Assembly (NCBI RefSeq): GCF_901709675.1
Contig: NC_051104.1
Coordinates: 933,001 to 997,000 of the forward strand
Source: Syngnathus acus
Lineage: Eukaryota > Chordata > Actinopteri > Syngnathiformes > Syngnathidae
Length of the DNA stretch: 64,000 nucleotides
Direction of reading: 5' to 3'
The notes beneath the pieces were generated by a model. That model did no database searches and was not told where the DNA came from. It saw only the letters and a program-made list of their open reading frames with translations. Shown piece by piece: positions 11,477 to 34,900 of the stretch. Positions within the stretch are counted from its first letter, which is position 1. Each line of letters begins with the position of its first letter. A program made the translations under genes and the position numbers.

Positions 11477-11484
11477 GATTAGAG

Positions 11485-12326
11485 CAGTGTTTCCCAACCT
11501 TTTTTCATCCACGGCACACCTTTTCATTGGAGAAAAATCTCGAGGCACACCACCAACAAATATCTCCGTAAATATCTGTTTGGCATTACACCAGCTTCTA
11601 TAGTAAAATGTGTTATATTACGAAAGACGTTGTGAACGTGCTATATAAATAAAGTCCTATTCCTATGTATGTATATATAGAGAAAGTGGAATAATTGAAT
11701 ACAAATAAATAAATACACTAGATTTTTAAATTGTATTTTTTTAACAAAAGTGATTTTTTTAAAAAGGTTTTAACAGCGTAAGGAATAAAGTATTGAAAGT
11801 GATTGTGATTAAAATCCAAAGTAATCAACTTGACTTGAACTGTTTTAGACTAGCCCTATAAATATTGCGACGATAAGATCAAAGTCACGTTTAAAGACAC
11901 TACTGTTCTGGCATGGCAGCTGAGTGATGATCACAGTCAAGGTGTCACGACTTGACTGAGTATTTTATGTTGGTGAAAATGAACAATCCAGGTTCTCTGG
12001 TTGAACTACATGCTGGGATTTCCATCAGTAAACAAATGCACCACGGTCATCAGAGCGTCACTGTTATCAAATGCACACAACAGCAAACTAAATATGTGCC
12101 AATGCAGAACAATTAGACCGACACAAAATGAAATCTCAAGAGTCTCCGATTAGCCATGCATGCGCGATTAGTAAGTGGATGACCAGGCCTTGCGCTAACT
12201 GACCAGTGATTTGGCAATCCTTTTTACAATGTGCTCCATGACTATTATTAGACAATTTCCCACGGCACAGCCGAATATCCCTCACGGCACACCAGTGTGC
12301 CGCGGCACAGTGGTTGGGAAACACTG
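11485..12326. mobile_element. non-autonomous hAT element (842 bp)
   Basis: The ends are CAGTGTTTCCCAACC and its inverse GGTTGGGAAACACTG. The element is flanked by a perfect 8-bp target duplication, GATTAGAG, at 11477-11484 and 12327-12334. An 8-bp duplication with CAGTG-type ends is diagnostic of the hAT superfamily. Both ends contain CACGGCACAC-type subterminal repeats. There is no transposase frame, so it would need another element's enzyme to move. Confidence 0.93.
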
Positions 12327-12334
12327 GATTAGAG

Positions 12335-14925
12335 AACGCATGATAACATATATATAAATTTTTCTAACACGGTTAGGTTTTTTTTCGGCCCCATATTGCT
12401 CACGTTGGTCGCAGCTCTCTTTGACAGCTCAATCAGCTGTTCCCCGGTAAATCAGCTGTTAGCAGTCTGCTAACAAACTCGCGGGTTCACGATCTGCTTA
12501 GATCGGTTACGTTTTCTTGATTTGGGTTATTTTCCAGTCCTTCATGTGCAGGCGTGAGAATGAGTTTTAACATTGCCTTTTGTAATGTCATCTGTCGAGT
12601 TGTTTACTGGATCATTCATGGGAAAATAAGCTTCAACAAACATTTATGAACAGTATAGCAACAATCGCGCATTTATTTTCCCCTTCCCAGATTTTTTGTC
12701 TCGGAACAATTACCCTGAGCGTTTATTTTGTCGGGCGGTAGATGACCACAGAAAATAGGCAGATGTCCAACCCAATTTCTTGCCTGCACTGTGACTGGAT
12801 TGTTAATAGTGCTGCACAGTCACGTGCACAAGCAGCGGCGACCCGCGACGAGCAAACTGCCTGGAAGCTATTGAGCAGTTTAAAAGAGATCATTTCCGGT
12901 CGTCTTCTTCCCGTTTTGTTGTTATTAAACACCTGCACGGGAAGGGTATTTTTGATGCAGCTGCCGAGGTGAAATGGAACAAAAACACCTTGAGTAATTC
13001 CACGTACACCCCCCCTCCGTTTCATCAACCTTGTTCTTCCTACAGCCCCTCAAAATAAGAAATGAAGATGCTGGAAGAAAGACAGGATTTTTTTTAATTT
13101 GGTGTCCAACAAAATTCTAAAAAAAAAAAAAAACAGCAACAACTTGTAGGAATTTGTAATTTTTTTTAAATTTTATTATTTTACTTTAATATCAGTATTA
13201 ATTGCACTTTTTTTTTATAAATACACAAAAAAATCACAATTTATATTATTTTTCAAAATCCAAAGTAAGACTCACATTTTGGCTCTGTCACACTTCCTGT
13301 TCTCAAGCTCAGCTCTGACAAGGCCGGAGATGACCCCCCCCCCGGGTCGAACCGACCCAGCACGTCTTTGAACCTTGTCCAGCTGCATCCTCTTCAAGAC
13401 CTTTTCGCTGAATCATTTTTATTTTTCCTCCTACTGACTAATAGCTCTCGATGGCTTTTACCATGCTCGCCTCTCTATTAATAGTGAGAGCAGGCACTGT
13501 GAATTAGCAGCACCGGTCACCAGGTCGGAAGACTTAATGCCGCCCGCCGCATGTTTATTGCTGCCGCGCACAGCCCATCAGCGCTTCCCCTTACTCACTT
13601 AATATCAGGCAAAGGCCGGCTACTATTAAAGATTCTTCATTTGCATACGCGATGGAGTGCGGATGACGGAGGGCAATACAAAGATGCGTAAATTGCTCCA
13701 GCTCAAACTCGTTAATTGCTTGAAAGTACGCTCGATTGTGCGTATGGGCAAGGATGCTGTAAATTAGCGGCCTGTCGGAGCCAGCTGTGAGTCGTGAGTG
13801 GACAGATGGGCCGTCGGACGGGGTCTTGGATGTCGTGGCACACTCACTTGTTAGCTTCTGCTGTTGCTGTTTTTGGATGCTAGATTTAAATCTTGTCAAA
13901 TTCTTACGTAACTTGCTAAGGTGCCAAATTTTGGCTCAATTTTTTCCAAGAGTTAAAATTCTTTCCGTATGCTGAACCGACCAATAGGGATGATGTCATT
14001 GTCCGGCTATGTGTGAGTCACTTGTTTTTATTTGTTTCCTGCTCAAGGCTTCCTTTGATAAGGTTAAACGAGGTACCGAATGATGGATTACAGGGCTAAG
14101 GATTTTTTGTTGTTGTTAGCGACGTTAGCAAAAAAAAAAAAAAAAAAAAAAGAGTGTGATGATTCCTCCTTTTTCATCTTTCCTCCCAGGGCAAAACACA
14201 TTCATTATTAATGCAGAGTGGCGAGCCGGTGATGGATTGGACTTCTAAACCGTGCTGTGCTCTTGCCGTTATTTATCAAAACAATGTGGAGTTCATACGC
14301 GCTTCATTTATCCTTTCCTCTTTTCTTCCCTCTCCCTTTTCTTTGGCTTTTTATCCATCCCCCTTCCCTCCGGGTGCGTTTGCTCATTTTTCATCCTGTG
14401 ACGGCGGAGGCTCCAGTTGGCGGCTGCGTTTAGCCGCGCCAGCTGCACCCTCCGCTGATGACGCCTAATCAAACTTCATTTTAAAATCACAGATGGCTTA
14501 AAAAGTGTTGATAGATGGCTGAAGGGGGAGCAAATTGTCTGAACGGCTCAAATGGGAAAAAGTTTATCTCCTTAAATTATCTTGCAAGGGTTATTCTGTG
14601 TGGCATCATCTATCGCGTACGTGTGTTGATAGTTGATCTGTGTGTGTGCGTGCACAAAATAAACAAATGCACAAAAGTTCCAGTGGTGTTTTGACCAATT
14701 GATTTATTGATCATCATATGACAATCAAGAGAAATAAGAAAATTAATTGATTCCCCCTTCTGCCAAATCCAACCAAAAATTGGCCACAAATGACTCCGCC
14801 CTCCTTTAATCTTCGCTCCTGCGAGCAAATATCAACCTGCCTTTTACAGCCTGTTACAACCCCATTATAACCTTCTCTAACAATGGAATATTCATAGATC
14901 AATAAACTCGTGGCTATTAATTATA
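12335..14925. other. no gene recognised
   Basis: The stretch contains A/T homopolymers (about 13118-13133 and 14129-14150) and unstructured single-copy-looking DNA. No frame shows a domain. Regulatory or conserved non-coding DNA cannot be judged without comparison. Confidence 0.4.
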
Positions 14926-14933
14926 CTCTAAAT

Positions 14934-15134
14934 CAGGGGTCTCAAACTCCAGTCCTCGGGGGCCGCATTCCTACATGTTTTCCAAGTTTCCCTCGTTAAA
15001 CACACCTGATTCAAATGATCAGTTCATCCTCACGTTCTGCAGGAGCCTGATAATTGAGTCAGGTGTGTTTAACGAGGGAAACTTGGAAAACATGTAGGCA
15101 TGCGGCCCCCGAGGACTGGAGTTTGAGACCCCTG
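14934..15134. mobile_element. fold-back hAT MITE (201 bp)
   Basis: It starts CAGGGGTCTCAAACTCCAG and ends with the inverse CTGGAGTTTGAGACCCCTG. It is flanked by a perfect 8-bp duplication CTCTAAAT (14926-14933 and 15135-15142). The two arms are nearly complementary for about 75-80 bp each, leaving a loop near 15010-15060, so it can fold into a long hairpin. It carries no coding sequence. Confidence 0.95.
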
Positions 15135-15142
15135 CTCTAAAT

Positions 15143-21317
<6,175 letters not shown>

Positions 21318-21566
21318 CAGAGGTTCTCAAACTGGTGGCTGGTTCAAGATTCATACTTTGCTTGAATTATAATTTGCAAATTTATTTAAATCAAATTTGA
21401 TATACCGAAAGCACTGCAGGTATCGGTACTTGGTATCAAAGAGTGAATATTTGTATCGGTGGTATCGAACCCATCGCTAATTGTGATGATTGGATTGTAA
21501 GGTGGTCTTTGGAAAAACATTTTCAAGGAGCTCCTGATCCAGACCCAAAAAGTTTGAGAACCCCTG
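21318..21566. mobile_element. degenerate hAT-like MITE (249 bp)
   Basis: The ends are CAGAGGTTCTCAAACT and the inverse AGTTTGAGAACCCCTG, which are hAT-style termini. The flanking 8 bp (CGTCACAG and CGCAAAGA) do not match, so the target duplication has decayed or one end is wrong. Confidence 0.65.
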
Positions 21567-21727
21567 CGCAAAGAGATTTTCATTGTCATTAGTAGGCCTG
21601 GCAACGAATGGCATCCAGTGTTCCGATAGAAAAAAGCGATCGGTCCTTGCAGGCGCCGTTCAAAAGGCGCTACATTCCCAATGTGAGGCCAACGAGATTC
21701 CCCCACTTTGCGTCTTTGGCGGCGTCT

Positions 21728-23125
21728 TCACAGCTTGGAATGCGTCAGTAATGATTTGCTCAGGTCCTTGGCCTCACCGGCGGTCCGCACGCGCTCGTAG
21801 CCCAGCACAGACATGGAGTAATGGCAGTAGTCCTCCACCTGCTTGATCTGCTGGATGCTGAGCACCGTCCGCCAGGCGCTGGCCGCCTGCGTGGCGTTGC
21901 GCGACGACACGATGAAGGGCTTGGACGACGAGTTGGATCCGCTGGTCATGTTGAGGGCAAACGACTCGATGTCGCGGTTGGCCGTCAGATTGGCAAAGCG
22001 GTAGATGCCGCGCAGCGTCTTCACCGGGTTGTCCACCAGGTCCTCGTAACGCACGGCCATGTAGTTGCCCTTGAGCCAACCAGGCGGGTTCAACGCCGTC
22101 CTCAGCGTCCGGGAGGTGCGGTCACAGATTACCTCCATGGCGCCGATGGAGTGGTAGTCCGAGCCGTCCTTCTTGTTGGCCTTGTGGCTGGCATCCACGA
22201 ACGGGATCCGGCGGAGTTTGGGGTCCCGGCTGCGCACCACCTGCAGGTTCTCCCGGATGAGGCCGTGCCGGGACTTGATGCGGGAGTTGGCTACCGCCCG
22301 CGGGTCTCGGACCAGGTGAATCACCTTCAGGTCCAAGGAGGGGTCCTCCATGAGGGGCGCCAGAACGTTGACGTCCAGAATGCGCACCCCTTTGATGACC
22401 ACCGTGTTGTACTTGAGGCACTCGTCTTCTAGCAGCCGGAGGCTTTGCGGGGGGCACTTTTTGCACACTTTTTCGTCCACCATCCCCACCACGTCCTTCC
22501 TGTAGGCCGAGCAGAGCGGGTAGGAGCACACCACCTTGTTAAGCGTGGCGCCGAACAACCCCAACGAGGTGAAATTTTTACCCCCGGGGCTGTTGTAAAG
22601 CTGAAAGACGGACAAGTCGCAGCGGTACAGCGAGCTCAGCATGTCGCGCGCCGCCCCTTGCAGAGACACGGCGTCGCCCGGGTACAGCTTCTGCCAGATG
22701 TGCCACATGGGCTCGTACAGGAAGAACACATCGGGGTTCTGGTTGAAGAGCTCGCCGAAGAAGGACGAGCCCGAGCGCCACGTCGTCAGCACGTAGATGA
22801 GTTGCCTCTTCTTGGCTAGCGAGGGCCTGTAGAGGTAGCGCAGGTCAGAGCGACCCTGGTAGGCGGCGCCCCTCATGGGGTGGCTGCAAGGCTGCGGCTC
22901 CTTGGTCCACTTGTAGTTGGCCAAGTTGAGCATGGTCAGCACCAGGAGCAGGAAGTAGGCCGCAAACAGCACAATCCGCTTCCTGCGCAGCACTTTCATC
23001 ACGATGCCGGGCTGCGCTATTATCTTGGTATGGTTCCTGTAGGTCTTGAGCTTCCTGCCGAAGCCAGCATCCTTCTCCCAGGGTGCTGTCAACTTCAGCG
23101 GAGGGTGAAATGTCTTGCCTCTCAT
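21728..23125 (-). CDS. chst2: carbohydrate sulfotransferase 2 (GlcNAc-6-O-sulfotransferase 1)
   Basis: A single-exon gene of 465 residues. The family transfers sulfate from PAPS to carbon 6 of GlcNAc in the Golgi, making keratan- and L-selectin-ligand-type glycans. It is a type II membrane protein. A short basic N-terminal tail (MKVLRRKR) precedes one membrane helix at about residues 52-70, and the rest would face the lumen. The 5'-phosphosulfate loop is TTWRSGSSFFGELF (from residue 114). The 3'-phosphate loop is HLVRDPRAVANSR (to about residue 282). The C-terminus VLGYERVRTAGEAKDLSKSL fits CHST2 better than CHST1, 4, 5 or 7. I chose the ATG at 23125 because MRGKTFHPPLKL matches fish family N-termini as I know them. 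The frame stays open to 23308, and an internal Met at residue 43 is also possible. It is divergent from TRPC1, with 1.85 kb between the start codons. Confidence 0.93.
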   Translation of the reverse strand: MRGKTFHPPLKLTAPWEKDAGFGRKLKTYRNHTKIIAQPGIVMKVLRRKRIVLFAAYFLLLVLTMLNLANYKWTKEPQPCSHPMRGAAYQGRSDLRYLYRPSLAKKRQLIYVLTTWRSGSSFFGELFNQNPDVFFLYEPMWHIWQKLYPGDAVSLQGAARDMLSSLYRCDLSVFQLYNSPGGKNFTSLGLFGATLNKVVCSYPLCSAYRKDVVGMVDEKVCKKCPPQSLRLLEDECLKYNTVVIKGVRILDVNVLAPLMEDPSLDLKVIHLVRDPRAVANSRIKSRHGLIRENLQVVRSRDPKLRRIPFVDASHKANKKDGSDYHSIGAMEVICDRTSRTLRTALNPPGWLKGNYMAVRYEDLVDNPVKTLRGIYRFANLTANRDIESFALNMTSGSNSSSKPFIVSSRNATQAASAWRTVLSIQQIKQVEDYCHYSMSVLGYERVRTAGEAKDLSKSLLTHSKL

Positions 23126-30200
<7,075 letters not shown>

Positions 30201-30357
30201 AAGCCTTTTTACCTTTGCTCTTGACTTCTCCTCCTGCTACTCATTTATTCTTTGAGAGGAAAACAAAAACTGACTGACTAAGGCGAACTAGAAACACAAT
30301 CCATGCATTCTCCCGTTTTTCTAAAGACAGGAAGCCGTTGTTTTGAACAGAGATACC

Positions 30358-30363
30358 AATAAA
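30358..30363 (+). other. TRPC1 polyadenylation signal
   Basis: AATAAA lies 158 bp after the TRPC1 stop codon. It is the first canonical signal in the expected orientation. Confidence 0.7.
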
Positions 30364-30433
30364 TATTTATGCAAAATTTCACCGCGGGGTGCAATGTTTA
30401 TGCCCCTCCCCCCAATTTTATGACATCAAAGTA

Positions 30434-31112
30434 CAGTCATTTTTGAACGTCCCGGTTCTCGAACAAATCGGAATTCGAACGAAAAATTCGAGAATTTTAT
30501 GCTTCGGTTGTCGAACAAAATTCGGAGGTCGAACCTCGCGAGATGAGCCGAAAGGACCCGAGAAAACCCGACCGCGTGGCCCGGATGCCGACTGAGTCTG
30601 TTCGTTATTGTTTTTTCGTTACTTTGGGGATTGTATTAAACCCTAATCATGCCTCCAAAGAAAGCAAGTGGGAGCAGTAAAGCCATCCTAAAACTCAAAG
30701 ACGCTCTTAAAGCAATGCGACAGTGAGCGCCCGGCGCGCTGCGGTTACGCGATCGGACCAAATTAAGCTCCCTGCGCACTGAGGTCCACTTAAATTTTGG
30801 AAAGTACATCAGGACTTCAAAAATATTTTCTAAATTTCAGCGACGGCTCTGTCACAATAATGCGACCAGCGCAGTGCAGTTGCGCGGTCGGCGGCGCGCT
30901 ACGGTTGCGCGTTCGGCGGTGCGCTGCAGTTGCGCGATCGGACAAAAATGCGCAAATGAAAAAAATGCTTTAAAAAGGCGTTTTTTTAGTCTTGGAACGG
31001 ATTAAAACATTTTCCATTATTTGTAATGGGAAAAACAGACTCAGAATTTGACCGATTCAATTCTCGAATCGCCTTCTGGAACGGATTGTGGTCGAAAACC
31101 GAGGTTTGACTG
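30434..31112 (+). mobile_element. Tigger/pogo-like non-autonomous element (679 bp)
   Basis: The ends are CAGTCATTTTTGAACGTCC and, inverted, CAGTCAAACCTCGGTTTTCG. They are flanked by TA at 30432-30433 and 31113-31114, the target duplication of the Tc1/mariner-pogo group. Inside, at 30651, a short frame reads MPPKKASGSSKAILKLKDAL before a stop. This resembles the start of a Tigger-type transposase, so the element is probably an internally deleted derivative. Confidence 0.75.
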
Positions 31113-31148
31113 TACTGTGTCTATATGTTTAAAACAAGAACAGCGTTC

Positions 31149-31341
31149 AACTCGGAGAAACATTATCCTCTAGTGGCCTTTTCTATTACTGCAAGTCTCT
31201 CAACTGCTGTGATGCATATTTGCCCCTGCTAGAGGCCATTGAAACTCGGAGAAACATTATCCTCTAGTGGCCTTTGCTGTTACTGCAAGTCTCTCCCAAT
31301 GGCTGTGATGCATATTTACCACCGCTAGAGAACGCCATTGA
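31149..31341. repeat. two-copy tandem duplication, about 94-99 bp
   Basis: Both copies start AACTCGGAGAAACATTATCC and contain CTCTAGTGGCCTTT and CTGTGATGCATATTT. The second begins at 31243. They differ at several positions, so the duplication is not very recent. Confidence 0.85.
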
Positions 31342-31910
31342 TTTGAACTAAAATTATCGTCTTGCCTGCATGCAATATAGGCCTACATCATGCACAAAAT
31401 ATTAGGAAATATGAAAATATTACAAAATAAAATTAAGTATTAGACGAAACACAAAAGTGACTAGAATGACCAAAAAAAAGCATTATCGTCACCGACATTC
31501 TTACATACCATTAAAGTGAGAAAAGAAATAAACCAAGAAACAAACTACTATTATATAATACAAGTGATGCTCTCAGGAATGCTAGATTGCAGTTGAAGAT
31601 CAGTTTTTAGTATTTGTATTGCATTTCTGAGACTCCTACCTGGTTGGTGAATGCGCGTGCGCAGTGGAGGAATCCCACCGCACATCACGTGACCCGGCTC
31701 GTCGGCCAAGCAGCCTGGTTTAAAAGCAGGAGAGGTGCGAAATCCTCCCCCCTTCTTCCTCCATCACCTCCTCCTCCTCTTCTTCGCGTTTGGCACTTCA
31801 TGCGCATCAGGTGTCAAAAACCTTCCAGTCTGAGTTGGACCGAGTGGACTCCAGTCACTGGACTAACTTCATCCTTCGAACTTTAACGTACTTTTTTTAT
31901 TAGCCACAAG
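31342..31910 (+). promoter_or_regulatory. CPA6 upstream region
   Basis: The first half is AT-rich. From about 31640 it becomes CpG-richer, with GCGCGTGCGCAG at 31651-31662 (NRF1-like), CACGTGAC at 31687 (E-box-like) and a TATA-like TTTAAAAGC at 31719, about 190 bp before the CPA6 ATG. This is a plausible promoter from motifs and position alone. Confidence 0.4.
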
Positions 31911-34900
31911 ATGATAGTGGATTTCGGGTGGGCATTTCGACTTTTTTTGCTGCACAGTGTGACAATTTTCAGCGGTGTGCTATGCGCGCACTCACTCTAC
32001 AAGAACCGCTACGCTGGGTGAGTAAAGGAAGACATCCCCCCCCCCCCCTTTTCCATTCATGTGTGGCCATGAGGGATGCAATTGCAATCAGATGTGTCGC
32101 AGGGGTAGATTTTCTCATAGCGCGAACAAAGAGAGGCTCTATATGTGCTTTTTATTGATTTAAGACCTGCATGCAAGAATGTGTAGCGCTTTGAAACATT
32201 TCAACCTGGACGTTTTTTTTTTGAGTGAGGAACTCATCTGTAACTTCAAGAAAGTCTTTGAAGTAAATGTTTCAAAATTCCAAACTGTAGTGCAAGTGGA
32301 AAATACCAAAAAGAGGATGGGGGCAAAACAGCCGCCCGCCCGCGGAGTTCATCTTTTCTGCTAGCTGAAGTGAGTTTTGACGAAGCACTCTGACATCTGA
32401 ATAGAGCTTTTGATGAAGAGCGGGAGGTGGGAGCCACCTCGTCTCATTTCCTCCTCCATCCACAACATATATAAGCAATGTACTGTATATTGATGTATTT
32501 TGGAGGGATGTCAAATAAGAGTAGTCTCCTTGACAAATTACTCTAAGTGCACTTTTTACATTTTACCTGGAAAATAATCAACGTATTGTTTCATTAGTAC
32601 ATATGGTGCTTCAGGGTGTGCCTAATATAGTGGCTGAAGTCCTTTTGTCACTCTCACTGACGCCTTCGCTTCCTGTGGGACATTGTAAAACCTTTTAGTG
32701 AGTGCATACCAGAGATGGGACCAAGTCACACATGTGCAAGTCTCAAGTGAGTCTCAAGTCTTAACTTTCAAGTCTCAAGTAAGTCCCAAGTCATTTTTTT
32801 CTTGGGCAAGTCAAGTCAAGTCAAGTCCTTAAATAGGTCAAGTCCAAGTCAAGTCCTTAAATAGGTCAAGTCAAATCCAAGTCAAGTCACCTTATTATTG
32901 CAATTTTACTCGCAGAATCTGATCTTAGTAACGTGAAAAGAAAAGATATAAGTAACTTTAAGTAACCATCATTGTCCAATGTGTCTAACCTGTTTAAAAA
33001 ATATGACAATAATTTGGATTTGCACTGTAATTACTGATATTCAGTAAAATACACCATGGAATCAAACAAAAAAGAAATTACCTCATACAATGATTGACAG
33101 CTCAATCTAAACAAATGAACGTCTGCCGACAGTGTCTGACACATTTGAGTTGCAAATATGAAAAAATAATCTGAAAAAAATCTGAAAGAAGAAACACATT
33201 AAAGAGCATTAGAAACATTTTATGTTTCATCTGTAACATCTGGAGACACCAGAGCTCTATAAACTTCAAACGGACAAAGTCTGGCTGTCTGAAATGTTTC
33301 TGTTGCATATCTTGCACTGTGCTGTCCGTCTTTTGCCGTCATAAAGGTAATTACGATAGCCAAAGGTACCACTCCCGCTGACATGTTTGTGCATGTCTGA
33401 TATAAAAGGGCGTGATTCTCCAATAAACACGTTAGGTAGGTAGAGAGGGCACGACTGATTGATTGACAGGGTAGCGATCCAATCATGACAACGCCATTCT
33501 CAGCCTGCGCTCCTACCGTGTTATCGATATTACTTTTTTAAATGTATTATTAATTTTATATTCAAACTGAAAACATAAACTAAATAACACGGAAGTCATT
33601 CAAGTCATCGTGTCTCAAGTCAAGTCAAGTCCCGAGTCTTTAACTTCCAAGTCGAGTCTCAAGTTTTTTTATTTTTGTCAAGTCAAGTCACAAGTCATCA
33701 AAACAGCGACTCGAGTCGACTCGAGTCCAAGTCACAGTGACTCGAGTCCCCATCTCTGGTGCATACACACACGGCAAACGACCAAACCATTAAATATGTG
33801 AGCCATGACGCTCGCAATGCAAGCCCGAAGGCACTTTGACATCAATTTCAATTGACAGGAGAATAAGACACTTATTTTTGCAGCGATCAAGTCTTCAGGA
33901 TAAGTCCCAGTAATGACGACGAGGTTTGCACCCTCAAGAACGTTCTGGAAAGCATGAAGGTTGGTTCTCAAAAATAGTCGGATTGTGTATGTTTGACATG
34001 AGCTAGCATTGTATTACAATTTTGTTTTATGCGTTAAAGGTGGATTTGTGGCAGCCCAACAGCGTTTCTCTGATTAGCCGGAACGCTACGGTGGATGTGC
34101 ACATTAAACGCAGAGACACACGACGACTACATGCCGCCTTAAAGCAGGAACATATCAACTATAGGTCTAACGTCTTGTTATATTAAATTTCATTGTATTG
34201 GATTATTGGGAAAAAAAGTAGACGACAGGCCACATCTTGCAGCAGACATTTTTTAATACAGCTTCGCAATATTCTTTATAACGTGACGTCAATCTTCTCC
34301 TCCCGCAGCGTTTTTATCTCTAATCTGCAGCAGGAAATTGAAAGGCAGACAAGGCGTCGCTCGTCCCGCAAGCGAAGGTCGGATAGTCAATACGACTACG
34401 AGATCTACCACTCTTTGGAGGAGGTAACCTTCCTCCGATGTTATTGTGTATAGTTTTAGACTTTTAGGCAGGTCTATCACGGGTAGAAAGCCAGAAGAAC
34501 CCATTCCTGAAAAGACACAGGAAGTCACCCATTTTGGTCATGTTTATTCCCACCGTCAAGATCCAGAGTTGGATGTTTGAGATGAACACAACTCACCCTG
34601 ACCTGCTCAACATGTTCTCCATTGGGAAGTCGTACGAAGGGCGACCCCTTTACGTCCTTCAGGTAAGAAGCGTGAAGAAAATTCAAAATAAATACTGAAC
34701 TGACAAGGTTTATCCGCTGCCAGCTTGGAAGGAGAAGTCGGCCGCAGAAAAAAGCCGTTTGGATCGACTGTGGGGTTCACGCCAGAGAATGGATAGGACC
34801 CGCTTTCTGTCAGTGGTTCGTCAAAGAGGTACAAATCTATATGTGAAAATATACAATATATTGTATGTGCCCCCACTAGTCTAAACATGTCACCATGATT

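Noticed and set aside
21821-22432. 203-codon frame opposite CHST2, and other GC-rich antisense frames
   Set aside because: Shadow frames of the GC-rich CHST2 coding sequence; no independent features.
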